A stretch of DNA of 64,000 nt, taken from positions 15,190,001 through 15,254,000 of the forward strand of contig QCXZ01000137.1 in assembly GCA_025024175.1 (NCBI GenBank), in the 5' to 3' direction. This document shows, piece by piece, positions 42,906 through 54,278 of the stretch. Within the stretch, counting starts at the first letter, position 1. Each line of letters starts with the position of its first letter. A program made the translations under genes and the position numbers. Origin of the DNA: Rhyzopertha dominica. Taxonomy: Eukaryota > Arthropoda > Insecta > Coleoptera > Bostrichidae. The notes under the pieces were generated by a model. That model did not search any database, was not told the DNA's origin, and saw only the letters and a list, made by a program, of their open reading frames with translations.

Positions 42906-43124
42906 AACGTTTCAGCATGTAACAATTTAAAAAATCTTTCCATTGCAAAAATCATATACAGCTGCGATGTAAACTTATCGGTGATTTTCTGTTGAATTAA
43001 ATTCGCTTTCAAACTTCAGCATAATCCGAATATGTTACTTTAAATATAATATATATGCTTTGCAAGCGATCTTAGTGTTGTAGTTTTTTCCACAACATTG
43101 CAACCCCATCCAGAAAGACAACGG
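42906..43124 (-). pseudogene. Kinase gene, partial second copy
   Basis: N-terminal part of the kinase gene (initiator region near 43,124), frameshifted by small indels and cut by the gap. Probably an assembly duplicate, not a second gene. Confidence 0.75.
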
Positions 43125-43668
43125 CACCTTTCATTTTATTCTTGATAACACCAACAAACTAACAACCAAAGATTAGTATGCTATATAAATACGTATAATA
43201 AAAAAATCTTGCTATTATTCATAACAAAAGTCAAACATGGTTTGCACACGTAAATTATATTACGTGCTTGATAAAATTTTGAAATGAAATGTCTACTACG
43301 TTTCCGTTAAACAAAAGGTCAAATGTGATTTGCGCATTCGGCATACATAAATTGCACACGTGTTGATAAAAAGTATTTTTTTAACGAATGCTGATTGCTG
43401 ACTATATGAATTTACATTAAACATGTTTTGACGTTGTTTGAGGTCATGCTTTAATACACATGTGTATGATAAATGCGGAAATGTGTTATTAAAATGCTTT
43501 GACGTTGTTTGAGATCATGCACTATACGCATGTGTGATAAATGCGGAAATGTAATAAAAAAAAAAAAAAAAAAAAAACAGTTGAGCATATATTTAAAGCT
43601 CGCTGCATGTATGTTTATTCATTGTAAAGTGTGTTCAGCTGCTTCGTAGGAAACCTAATTTTTAAAAA

Positions 43669-44111
43669 ATGGGTGATGGTGTGTAATTTAATTATTTTTT
43701 ACTAAATAACAATTTTTATATTATTTCTATTTTACAGAATTTGCACGTTGTCCTATTAATTCATCGCATTTTGTATTAAAATCAAGAATGCTGCGGCATT
43801 TAACAAGATGCAGCTATCAGCTAGCTAGGCAGCGAGGACAGCAACAGCCTCGAACAGAACTGCCCCTTATGTGGGGGTTCCACCACCACCACGACCGCGC
43901 CACCACAACAAGATGACCAACCACCGCACAGCCGCTCCAGACTGAAGCCCGGGAGCAGCCAAACGAGGAGGAATGTTGGGATAATAGCAATTATCCAACA
44001 TATGCTCCAATGCCGCGGTATGTGCCTCCGCCGTGGTTTAGCAAAAAACAAAAACAGGAGTGGCGAAGACTGCAGGGTGTACATTATAAGCAGGATCAGT
44101 ATCAGTCTTGA
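43669..44111 (+). pseudogene. CHHC protein gene, second copy with frameshifts
   Basis: Exon 1 (43,669-43,678), intron and exon 2 (43,738-44,111) are recognisable and splice sites are identical, but missing bases in the proline-codon stretch break the frame. The zinc-finger part is unchanged, which supports that part of the first copy's sequence. Confidence 0.75.
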
Positions 44112-44289
44112 TTATAAAAATAAAATTATCCAACATCCGATAAAAAAATAAATGTATTTATTACAAAATGGGTTTTTTGTGTTTTATAATTTTATGTAAT
44201 CATGAGCACAATTATCTCTGCTGAAGTAAATGTAAACTATAGAACGGTATATATTGATACCAAACATATAAGAAACAGTACTATCAAAC

Positions 44290-44844
44290 ATGTTGCGGTA
44301 TTACAAAATTGTGTCAGAAGCTTACGCACCGATCCGCATACGAAAAGTCTGCTGGTTTAGATTTACGTTCGTTATACACCTGTACGATTCCGGCAAAAGG
44401 AAAATTTTTGATAAATACTGAGGTTGATTATACCAACTGCTGAAAAACATACGTCGAATTGCACCACGTTCTGGATTAGCATCAGAACATTTTATTGACG
44501 TGGGGAAGGTAAATTTTGTACATATTTTTCTTTTACATATACATATATTTATATAGTTGTTTGCAATTATTTCAGCTGGAGTAAATTAACGAAAACTATA
44601 CTGGTGAAATAAAAGTGTTATTGTTCAATTTTTCTGAACAACCATATACGGTATAATAGGGGGATAAAATTGCTCAAACTAATCTGTGAAAAGCTAGTAT
44701 ACCCAGAAGTTGTGGAAACAAAAGAGGTAAAATTGTGAACATATTAATACTGTAACATACTTAAAAAATAAATATTGTTTGTATAGACCATAACAAACAC
44801 AGAACGTTCGTCTAGAGGTTTTGGTTCTTCCAGGAAGAAACTAA
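44290..44844 (+). pseudogene. dUTPase gene, second copy with frameshifts
   Basis: Colinear with 38,827-39,378, including both introns, but with several small indels, for example between the N-terminus and motif I and around motif II. Confidence 0.75.
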
Positions 44845-44863
44845 CACTACCCACCAACACATC

Positions 44864-47800
44864 ATGACATCGCAAGAAAAATACTCTAGATTATTATGTA
44901 AAAAAGGTGCTAGATAAATTTGAAAGGGTATGTAGATTGGTTAAAACTAAAGAAGATTTTGATAAGTGGATTAGATTATTGAGTAAATTCATTAAAACAA
45001 CACAAAGCGCAATTAGAATTAAGTCCAGTTGTGTGAAAAATTTTTTGAGATTAGAGTCCCAATTGGCGGTTTTAAATTACTACAAGGAAAACTTAAAATT
45101 ACAAAAACAACAAATGAAACGTTCAAAGAACAGTTTGTTGTTTGGCAAGATTTAGAGTCTGCATTTAAATCCAGGATAAAAACAGGAGCGATTGTTAATC
45201 TTAGCATAAAGGATCCCAAAACATTTTTTCTTAAGGCTTACAAAAGTTTTGTTAAAAAAATTAAGGATGCATTAAGGACTTCTTTATTGAAAGTCAATGT
45301 AATATTTAGTGCAAATTTTGTTCAACCGAAAACTTTAGAAACTGATATAAAACATTTTAGTACGCGAAACAGCGTAATTGATAAAACCACAGACTTAAAA
45401 ACCTGGTATAAGGAGAATGTTCAGGATAAATTTTAAAAAAGAATTGGAGGAGTTTCAAGAAAGGGATTCGGTTGGGCTCTCTATCAAATATTAAATTTAA
45501 AAGTTAATATAAAACAAATTTGCACCCATTAAATATAAGGCATATCTACATATGTTAAATTACCTTTTCTTTTAAGCAAGAAACGTGCTGTTTAAACATT
45601 GAAAATGATGATGAGTATTGCTTTCTTTGGCAATAGTGGCTCATCTATATCCAGCAACCGTGTGATAAAATCCGCGCAGAATTTCCTTCATATCCCGCAC
45701 TTTTCTAACGTGCTAAATTAATAGTAACATCAAGTTTCCTATAAACTGAAGGACATTCCTAAGTTTGAATTAGCAAACAGTTTATCAAATAAATGTTTCA
45801 CATATGAAGCTAGAGAGATATTGCCTCTAAGTTTAACGTAAAACCAATTATTCATACCACTATCAACTTACTACTTATAAAGAACGTAACTATTTTAATC
45901 AATAGCGGGTGATGAGGATATAGATGTAGACAATTTTAAGGTGATGACCACCTACAAACAGATTGTACCCATTTTGCATTATTAAAAACTTGTCCCGCCC
46001 TTGGTTAGTCGTCAGTTGCCCTTGTAAAAGAACTAAGAAACATTTTTGTAATAGGTGTTTAAATCGTTTCGTAACTAAAGAGAATTTAGAAAAACATTAT
46101 TACAATGTCAAATTTAAATACAACAAAATTGTTTTACCTAACGAAGAAACAATATTCTTGAAATTTAAAGACTATCAAAATAAAGAAAAATTGCCATTGC
46201 TATTTATGCAGACATGGAGTGTATCTTACGAAAGTTGAGATCAGGATAATGCATCTGCAAGTAACTACTAAAAATGTCAACATCATGTTCCCTTCAGTAT
46301 AGCTTATAACCTTGTATGTTCCTTATGATGCAAATTTTCTAAATTTAAATTATAACAGGAGCAGACTGTCAGCTTTGGTTTGTTAGAGAATTACAACGAT
46401 TAGGGCACGAATTATCAAATGTATTCAATAAAATTGTACCAATGATTCCGCTGACAAAAGATCAATTACGTGAATTTAATTTAGCCAAAAGTCTGTCATA
46501 TCTGTTCAAAACCGTTTCTTCCTAATGATAAAAAGGTTAAAGATCATTGCCATTTATCAGGAAATTATCGCGGGCCAGCGCATAATACTTGTAATCTCAA
46601 ATATAAAGATAAACACACAATTCCGGTTATATTTCACAATTTATCAAATTATGACGCACATTTTATAATTAAGACTTTAAGTACTGAAATTGAGGGAAAA
46701 ATATCTTTACTGCCGGTTAATAAAGAGAAGTATATATCGTTTACAAAGTACATAGCAAACACAAACGTAAGTTTCAGATTTCTAGATTCCTTTCGCTTCA
46801 TGTCCAGTAGTTTAGATAAGCTTGCTTCCTATTTAGATAAAAATCAAAAAAAAATTATCAAACAACACTGCAACACGGAGCAGGAATTTGAGCTACTTAC
46901 ACGTAAGGGGATTTTTCCTTATGATTATTTAGATTGTTGGGAAAAATTATTGGATACAACTTTACCACCACCGGAAGCATTTTATAATAAAATGACTGAA
47001 ACCTCAATTACCGAAAAAGAATACAACCATGCTGTTAGTGTTTGGAATACTTTTGCTATAGCCAATTTACAAGAATATGCTGAATTGTATTTAAAAACGA
47101 TGTTCTGCTTTTGTCAGACGTTTTCGAAAATTTCAGAAATACCTGTCTTGCTACATATCAATTAGACAGTCTCCACTATTACACCTCGCCCGGTTTAGCG
47201 TTCGGTGCATGTTTAAAACTTACAGGTATAGAACTAGAATTATTGACAGATGTAGATATGATTATGTTTATAGAACGTGGTATTAGGGGTGGTATTTCAC
47301 AGTGTTCAAATAGATATGGTAAAGCAAATAATAAATATATGGGAAAAATGTATGATTGTAATCAACCAACATCATATCTTATGTATTACGATGTAAATAA
47401 TCTCTATGGGACAGCTATGAGTTTACCTTTACCGTATGGAGGGTTTGAATGGGTTGAGGATGTTTACAATTTACCCGATTTAATGACTATTGGAGAAAAT
47501 GATGAATTTGGATATATATTTGAGGTTGATTTACATTATCCTCCGGCTTTAAATGATGAACACAAAGACCTACCTTTATGCCCAGAGCATCTAATTCCTC
47601 CGAGTTCAACAAGTAAAATACCTAAATTATTGACCACGCTTTTTGATAAAAAAAATTATATTATACATTACAAGAACTTGCAACAGGCCATTGTTTTAGG
47701 TTTAAAATTAATGAAAATTCATAAGGTGTTGAAATTTAAACAGACTTGTTGGTTGAAGCCCTACATTGAATTGAATACAAATTTAAGGAAACAAAGTAAA

Positions 47801-48615
47801 AACGATTTTGAAAAAAATTTTTATAAACTAATGAATAACAGCGTATTTGGAAAAACCATGGAAAACGTAAGAAAGTATAAAGAAGTTAAATTAGTAAATA
47901 GATGGATGGGTCGTTATGGTGCTAGTTATTACATATCACAACCTAACTTTCACAGTTGTAGCATTATTAAAGAAAATTTGGTAATTATAGAATTAAAACG
48001 TTTAAAGGTAAACTTTACAAAACCAATTTATACAGGGTTTGCAATTCTTGATCTATCGAAAATATTTCTGTATGATTTTCATTATCATTACATTAAAAAA
48101 ACTTTTAAAAGTCAGCTAAATTGTTGTATACAGACACCGACTCTTTAATATACCACTTTTTTGTTGATAATGTTTATGAGCATATTAAACAGGATATTGA
48201 TAAATTTGATACCTCTGATTACCCTCCTAATAATGTTTATAACATCCCGTTGAAAAATAAAAAAAAATTGGGTTTAATGAAAGATGAAAATAATGGAAAA
48301 ATTATGACTGAATTTATTGGCTTGAGATCTAAAATGTATACCTTTAAAACATATGAAAACAACAACAAGGAAACTGTTAAAAAGAAAGCAAAGGGTATAA
48401 AGGAAGCTGCATTAAAAACTATAACATTTGCCGATTATTATGATTGTTTGTTTAATAATAATACACACAACACGACGCAAAAATTGTTTCGTTCCCAGAA
48501 ACATGAAGTATATACAATAAATCAAACTAAAATAGCCTTAAGTCCGCATGATGATAAAAGGTTAATAAGTTATCTATATACGGATACATTGCCTTGGGGA
48601 TATCACAAAAACTAA
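44864..48615 (+). CDS. Protein-primed DNA polymerase B, second copy (broken) with true C-terminus
   Basis: This copy reaches the real end of the gene (stop at 48,613-48,615). From about 46,800 it is nearly clean. Recognisable are the DCWEKLL...ITEKEYNHA region, ExoIII, Pol [21 protein letters not shown] (47,390), Pol [19 protein letters not shown] (47,830) and Pol [13 protein letters not shown] (48,125). These are followed by the thumb region with [11 protein letters not shown] and HKVYT-like blocks and the terminal LPWGYHKN. The 5' two kilobases carry many small indels. The gene, counted once, is about 3.7 kb, near 1,245 codons, a normal length for Polinton polymerases. It copies the linear element from its TIRs using a protein primer. 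Confidence 0.85.
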
Positions 48616-48924
48616 AAAATTATCAAAATCTTCTGTAATTCTAATCAATGTACATATTTTTGTTTACTGTATGTGTATATATTGTATTGCGTAAATAAAG
48701 CAATAAATAATATTATTCTGTGTTTTTTTTTAATTAATAGGTGACATAGATGTACTTGTGCAGGTAAACACCTGTTTAAAGATGACGAACACATTAAAAA
48801 GAGGTTAATTAATTACAGATACAGGTGAATTTACACCTCATATCTTCAGCGATGTCATTAGTAGTGTGTGCCACACCTGTTTTTTTTTTAATTGTCTTCT
48901 GTTATCTTGAAAGATGACAACCAT
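48616..48924. other. 3' region after polymerase gene
   Basis: Overlapping AATAAA signals near 48,690-48,710 fit polyadenylation of the polymerase transcript. Beyond about 48,740 degenerate pieces of the TIR repeat unit appear (caggtaaacacctg, aggtgaatttacacct). Confidence 0.5.
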
Positions 48925-49347
48925 TTTTTAACACATTCAAAGAGGTTATTTAATTACAGGTGTGCTTCTAGCACAGGTAAAAAACAGGTGTGTGTTTGTT
49001 GTCTGTTCTTAGACCGCCTTCTGGTAGGATGACGTCATTGTTAACACTTCTTCAGCACGTTTTTGACACATTCAAAGAGGTTATTTAATTACAGGTGTGC
49101 TTCTAGCACAGGTAAAAAACAGGTGTGTTTACACCTGATATCTGCAGTGACGTCATCATTAGTGTGTGTTTGTTGTCTGTTCTTAGACAGCCTTCTGGTA
49201 GGATGACGTCATTGTTAACACTTCTTCAGCACTTCTTAGGCGGGTTCTTTGCGACCTTCAGCCTACCCCCCTACTGTGTGGTAAGAACCGGATGGCGCGG
49301 TCCATCAGGTTGTTGGATTGTCATCATACCCTAGTGGTATAACTACT
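48925..49347. repeat. Right terminal inverted repeat
   Basis: Inverse of the left TIR with the same tandem subunits and three TGACGTCA octamers. The inner subunit lacks the roughly 35-bp block between caggtgtg and tgtgtttgttg that the outer one keeps, so the two TIRs are not identical inside. Confidence 0.9.
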
Positions 49348-49876
49348 CGCGACTTATGTGCCATTCGAAGTCAACAAGAGAACCAGTTACATATTTATGT
49401 ATGTATGAAATTATATTCGTTTGTTGCTTCGATTCACAACAACGCCTTTTTTCTTTACTACCCCACTTACCCGTTCTTCACTACAGGCAAGGCATCATTC
49501 AGATTCCAAAGCTTTATATACATGAGCCTTCTCTACAACTTGACATCAGAAGAAAAAGAATATGACTTGACTCCAGTATTAATAAACAATTTTCTTGTGT
49601 TGGATTTCAGCCAAAACAAATACAGGAAAATGGTCGCTATAGTTGGTGGCATGCGGACTTGGGTTCGTACATACATGAGTGATGGACCAACGGACGAACC
49701 TGTAGTGAAAATGTTACAATTGATGTCGAAAAGGTTTACATGCTGTCTGTTGATTTTCACAAAAGTGAATGCTTGTGTTTTCATTTGTCTAGCTGGAGGA
49801 TATCCAGTATTGTACGTACTTCAAATAACAAGCAATGAGAAAAGCGGTAAAGTAGCAGTCGTAGTGCGAGTTTACT
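49348..49876. repeat. Inverted copy of the left host flank
   Basis: Reverse complement of 25,107-25,635, directly joined to the right TIR. It starts cgcgac, the complement of the target hexamer. It gives the element a mirror-image flank instead of the true right flank and breaks off at tttact, where the direct copy begins. Confidence 0.9.
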
Positions 49877-51561
49877 ACATGTAGTTTGATGGATAAGATC
49901 CATCAATGTTTGACAATTCTGCTAGATATTGAATGAACAGCCGGCATACTGCAAAATTTCTTATTGATATATATTTTGTTTAGTTCTATATAACATGTTT
50001 CAGCTTAGGTCTTTGTGTTTTAGGACACGTGGTTTGGAAGCAATAAAAACTGCAGTTATGATTATGAATGAAGAATATAATAGCACCAAAAATAAATAAT
50101 TTCAGTGCAAGAAGATAGCTTTACATTTTCTGATATTGTACTTAAAGGGTTTACATAAACTATTACGATTATGGGCTCGAAAACTGCAGATTTCTGACTA
50201 ACCTTCTTTTATGTAAAACACTTGTTTTATATACACTAAGTCTGAACACATTAGCTTAAAACACTACTATTTTAATACTATTAATTCACTAAAACACTAT
50301 ACTGCACATACTAGCACTGAAAACACCTGCTTTGTGAAAGCTATTCGAATTCAGAACTGCCTGCGGGGTTTATCAAACCAGAGTTTTATAACCACAATCT
50401 AGTAGTTAGCTGGTATACAGTTACTTCGATTTTTTTGTTTGTTTTTAAATGTTGTTAGGAATGTCCATACTGCGATAGCTGTGATTACTGTTAATGCGAT
50501 GTTTTCAATTAAAAATAACTCTTTATAGTGAATTTCAGATTTAATAAAAGTGTATGATAATGTATAGAGTAAATAAAAGTATTTCGTAAATTAAATTCAA
50601 ATATAAAGGACTAAATTAGGTGCATCATCTTCATAACACGTTTCTATCCATTACACAAAGCTCAAAGCAAATATGCTTAACGAAACAAAGCCCAAACGCG
50701 AGAAAGTTTCCAATGGAAGACAGGTCGGTAGCGTAAAATCCAATTCTGAGATGTGTACTTAACCAGAGTAAACATCCAGGTACTTTAGCGTTGCATATTG
50801 CAGATGCAATTCCAAAGTTAGACCCTGGAAGAGTGCTCTGTTTACTCCCGTGACAGCACTTTCCTAACCCGAGCAACGCTGTAGGAGCTATTAGCAACCG
50901 CATTAGCAGTTGTCAATACTTAGTCCCTGAGGAAATTTTCAGTATATGTGTGTGTGTTTACTTAAACCTTACAACTTACAAATGTGCGCCTAGGTGTTTA
51001 AGTTTGGTAATTTAGTTTTATTTGTGTGGAAGAGTAAACTCGCACTACGACTGCTACTTTACCGCTTTTCTCATTGCTTGTTATTTGAAGTACGTACAAT
51101 ACTGGATATCCTCCAGCTAGACAAATGAAAACACAAGCATTCACTTTTGTGAAAATCAACAGACAGCATGTAAACCTTTTCGACATCAATTGTAACATTT
51201 TCACTACAGGTTCGTCCGTTGGTCCATCACTCATGTATGTACGAACCCAAGTCCGCATGCCACCAACTATAGCGACCATTTTCCTGTATTTGTTTTGGCT
51301 GAAATCCAACACAAGAAAATTGTTTATTAATACTGGAGTCAAGTCATATTCTTTTTCTTCTGATGTCAAGTTGTAGAGAAGGCTCATGTATATAAAGCTT
51401 TGGAATCTGAATGATGCCTTGCCTGTAGTGAAGAACGGGTAAGTGGGGTAGTAAAGAAAAAAGGCGTTGTTGTGAATCGAAGCAACAAACGAATATAATT
51501 TCATACATACATAAATATGTAACTGGTTCTCTTGTTGACTTCGAATGGCACATAAGTCGCG
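49877..51561. repeat. Direct copy of the left flank, empty target site
   Basis: Equals 23,951-25,635. It ends with gtcgcg (51,556-51,561) and continues into ttgtccttcttaag, which is the uninterrupted host sequence that should follow the element. Confidence 0.9.
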
Positions 51562-51769
51562 TTGTCCTTCTTAAGTATCAAAGATTCTTTCGCAGGCATC
51601 AACATTATTTGTTCCCCAAATAATATTTGAGTATAGCTGGACAGATCACAAAAGTAGGAGCAATAATACACCCTTTTAAAGCCTCTTTTGTTGCTATTAT
51701 CCTATCCGTGCGTATATTACACAGATTACCTGTAAGTTAGCCATCTGTATATTCCACTTTGGGCTACTT

Positions 51770-52230
51770 TGATGTGTACCTAAAGACTTCATCGGTGAAA
51801 CGGCAATGCGTTAGCTTGTTAGCTACTTCAATTATCATGTTTTTTTTTACCACGCGTTTCTTACTTTGAAACTTCACTAACAACGGAAAAGGTTTCGTTT
51901 GGGGATACAGACATTGACATTGAAGAGTAACTGATAAAATTGTTGGACCAAGTCTGATGCCAGTGATACTCCATGTCGTACTACTAATGAGGTGAATCTT
52001 GTTCATTCTATTGGCTCATCTGTTCATGGTCTTGCAAATAAGGTGTTAATGCTGCAAGAGTCGCGCTCCAATACCAAGATATTGCAATTTCTGTTGAAGA
52101 ACTCCATGCGAAACTCTGTCGAAGGCTCGATATCAATACCACAAAGCTTTTATACTTAATAGACGATCTGATAGCATCAATAAATCCTCTTCGATATGCA
52201 AGTTTTTATTCACAGAGAACTTTATTTCTT
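51770..52230 (-). mobile_element. Non-LTR retrotransposon RT fossil
   Basis: The minus strand reads AFDRVSHGVLQQKLQYLGIG near 52,115, the 'AFDTV.H..L..KL...GI' block of LINE reverse transcriptases. A degraded STTWSITGIRLGPTIL follows where 'SGVPQGSILGPLLF' is expected. Frames are broken. It is a different copy, and probably a different family, from the fossil at 20,540. Confidence 0.55.
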
Positions 52231-53879
52231 TTTTAGTCATTTTATTAGGCTGTTATTAATTGGTGCCTCGAGAAATTTTGATATCGTATGTTGAACAAAT
52301 ATTGTACGAAAGTTAACATATGAGTAATTTCCATTTTCCCTCCAAGTATAGGGTATAGGATAATTAGTACAGCTTGAAAATAAGTTAGATTTGCTTGAGT
52401 TTTGTTTAGATATATTATTCAAATTACTCGACGATCATTTCAGCGATATGTTCATTTTCAAAATAATAAAAATGCACTGAAGCTGTCTGATACCTACACG
52501 ATTTGCTGAAACAATTAATCTATTAATATGTCAAGACACGGTCATATAACGTTATTGACAATATAGAACTGACTACCATACCATACCAAAGAAATTAAAC
52601 AAATATCAAAATAAATTATGGATAAATTATACTTCATTACACATTTTAGTACCAATTTTTCCGTAGGCAATTTGCCAGCTAGGCTTTTCTTACCTAATAC
52701 TTCTTGACGCCGTAAAACGCCGTAGATAGCGTAAATAACCAACAAGCGGTTTTCTTAAGCGAGACGTTCGCCGACTGCTTTCGGCAAAATTATTACAGAC
52801 ACATACCTTATAAGTGCTGAAGATGACAGCGACTGTATGGGGGCAATGTGGGGTCTTCACCGGATGATGTTCCTCTAATTACTGAAATAAGGGGAGAATA
52901 AGTAAATGTTTGCGCTTATCTTTCGAGGTATACTCTTAGTTGCGCCACAAAGAAATCGCGAATTAATTATAATGGTTGTGGCTGACATTTAGCGTAGGAA
53001 AATGGCAGAATTCGTACAACTCTATAAAGACGGTATGTATTAATCTGGCTTTAAAATTTCCCGAAGAAGAGAGTGGGAGAGTTCTAGTTCTACGTACTTA
53101 GCATTTCAGACAAGTATTTTGGGTATTTCCTGCAAAAATACGAAATAATGAGTTATCGCAACATAATTCATTTTTCCAGTGCTTCTTTATGAAATTTGGG
53201 TTAAGAATATTCAGTTTATTTAGCTGCCTTTTGTAGGTATAGTTTAAGCGCGTTTGGCTATTGCGGAGTTTCAACTGGTGCAGTAGTTTTAACACTAAAC
53301 GTAAAATAGTGGGTAAAAATTAAGTTAAATGTATTGGGAGGTTTACATTTTCGGATACTGCTAGATTTTATATTCCCAATAATAACACTTCAACTCTTGC
53401 ATTGTTTAGACAGGTTTTGGAAGTCAGTTTATAGAAAGCATGAAGGTTTATAGTAAGTGCTTTGAAATTGGAAATACGCCTTTCGAGGTATATAGTGCAG
53501 CTGACCTAAAGTACAATATTACAACAATTTTGAGCATAAAGCCTTTTGTTTAATTCATTAACTGACCTCATAAACTTTTATATATATAGTTTGAATAATA
53601 ACTTTACAGTCGGAATATAAAATAATAGTACAGTATGCATCAAATAATAACAAAAAATGGTGATAGGAGTACCAAAATAGTATACAGTATATCGCTAATT
53701 ATCACAACTAATAATAATTATTTTAAATATTTGTTTCGTATCTTCCTTGATTATACCTATTAATAATTATAATAATACTTGCGCTTTGTTTATGGTCGCC
53801 ATGCAAACTAACAAAAACTTGTCAATGTGAGTGTGATGTAGATCACGGACTCATAGAAAAACAGAAAAAAGTGCCAATT
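52231..53879. other. No gene recognised
   Basis: AT-rich host DNA. A ctgaagat-GACAG-cga-CTGT hairpin near 52,818 recalls the Penelope 3' motif but lacks the gaaa part. Confidence 0.45.
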
Positions 53880-54278
53880 TCACATCCACATGATTGGTTT
53901 CAATTAGTTCCTTCTATTGGTAAAAAACAAAAATTTTAAGTTGAGGAGCTATCCCGCACTGACTTTATACATTTTGTGGACCTATTAAAAACAAATCTTC
54001 TGCGTAGAAGGAAGGATACAGATGGGCGTTAGTTTAACTAGCATTTGGTAAAATGGTTTCGTTACACAAAAGATTTTGGAATTTTGTATTACGAAACTAG
54101 TTTTGAGGGAGACGAGTGCCACAATAGTACTTTGCCGATTTTCAAAGAAAAGAAGAAATATATTATAGACTTGTTGCCTCTGATCCCTCCAACTTTCCAC
54201 GACTTCTATAATAAATTAAAGACTGCCTATACGCTAGATGTCTATCCGGATGCAGAAGACTCCGGTAGTGATGAATAA
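53880..54278 (+). pseudogene. Repeat-derived ORF fragment, family uncertain
   Basis: Plus-strand text with two early stops: FIHFVDLLKTNLLRRRKDTD, then from about 54,045 VKWFRYTKDFGILYYETSFE, KEKKKYIIDLLPLIPPTFHD, FYNKLKTAYTLDVYPDAEDS and a TAA at 54,276. The basic start, the 'KK..I.DLLPLIPP.FH.FY..L' block and the acidic C-terminus recall a multi-copy insect ORF family that I believe is transposon-linked but cannot name. An AATAAA lies near 54,524. The last 77 codons are open. Confidence 0.4.

Larger units (their letters stand above)
42906..48288. repeat. Second copy of 37,439-42,805
   Basis: Begins inside the kinase gene and ends within the polymerase gene, in the same order and orientation. 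It differs by many one-base insertions and deletions, densest at 43,000-46,500, while the first copy is worst after 41,700. The copies are colinear. Best read as two overlapping contig ends that were not merged. Confidence 0.9.
25636..49347. mobile_element. Polinton/Maverick (adintovirus-like) element
   Basis: Bounded by inverted termini agtagttataccactagggt ... accctagtggtataactact, which begin with AG and end with CT as Polintons do, and by a 6-bp target site. It carries the Polinton signature set: protein-primed family B polymerase, retroviral-type integrase, adenain-like protease, packaging ATPase, double jelly-roll and single jelly-roll capsid proteins. It also carries PLA2, dUTPase, a kinase and several less-known genes. 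As assembled it is 23.7 kb, but 5.4 kb of this is a duplicate around a 100-N gap, so the real element is about 18.2 kb. Most genes are intact. That suggests a recent insertion or a still functional element or endogenous virus. Confidence 0.95.

Noticed and set aside
42906..48288. A true tandem gene duplication giving two dUTPases and two polymerases
   Set aside because: The 100-N gap, end-clustered indels and cuts within genes fit contig overlap better.
49125..49334. Frames inside the TIRs (also at 25,649-25,921)
   Set aside because: They lie in tandem subrepeats, mirror each other through the inverted repeat, and show no protein-like features.
52810..52850. Fourth Penelope-type stem-loop motif
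   Set aside because: Has ctgaagat and a short hairpin but lacks the gaaa half and any adjacent Penelope coding remnant.
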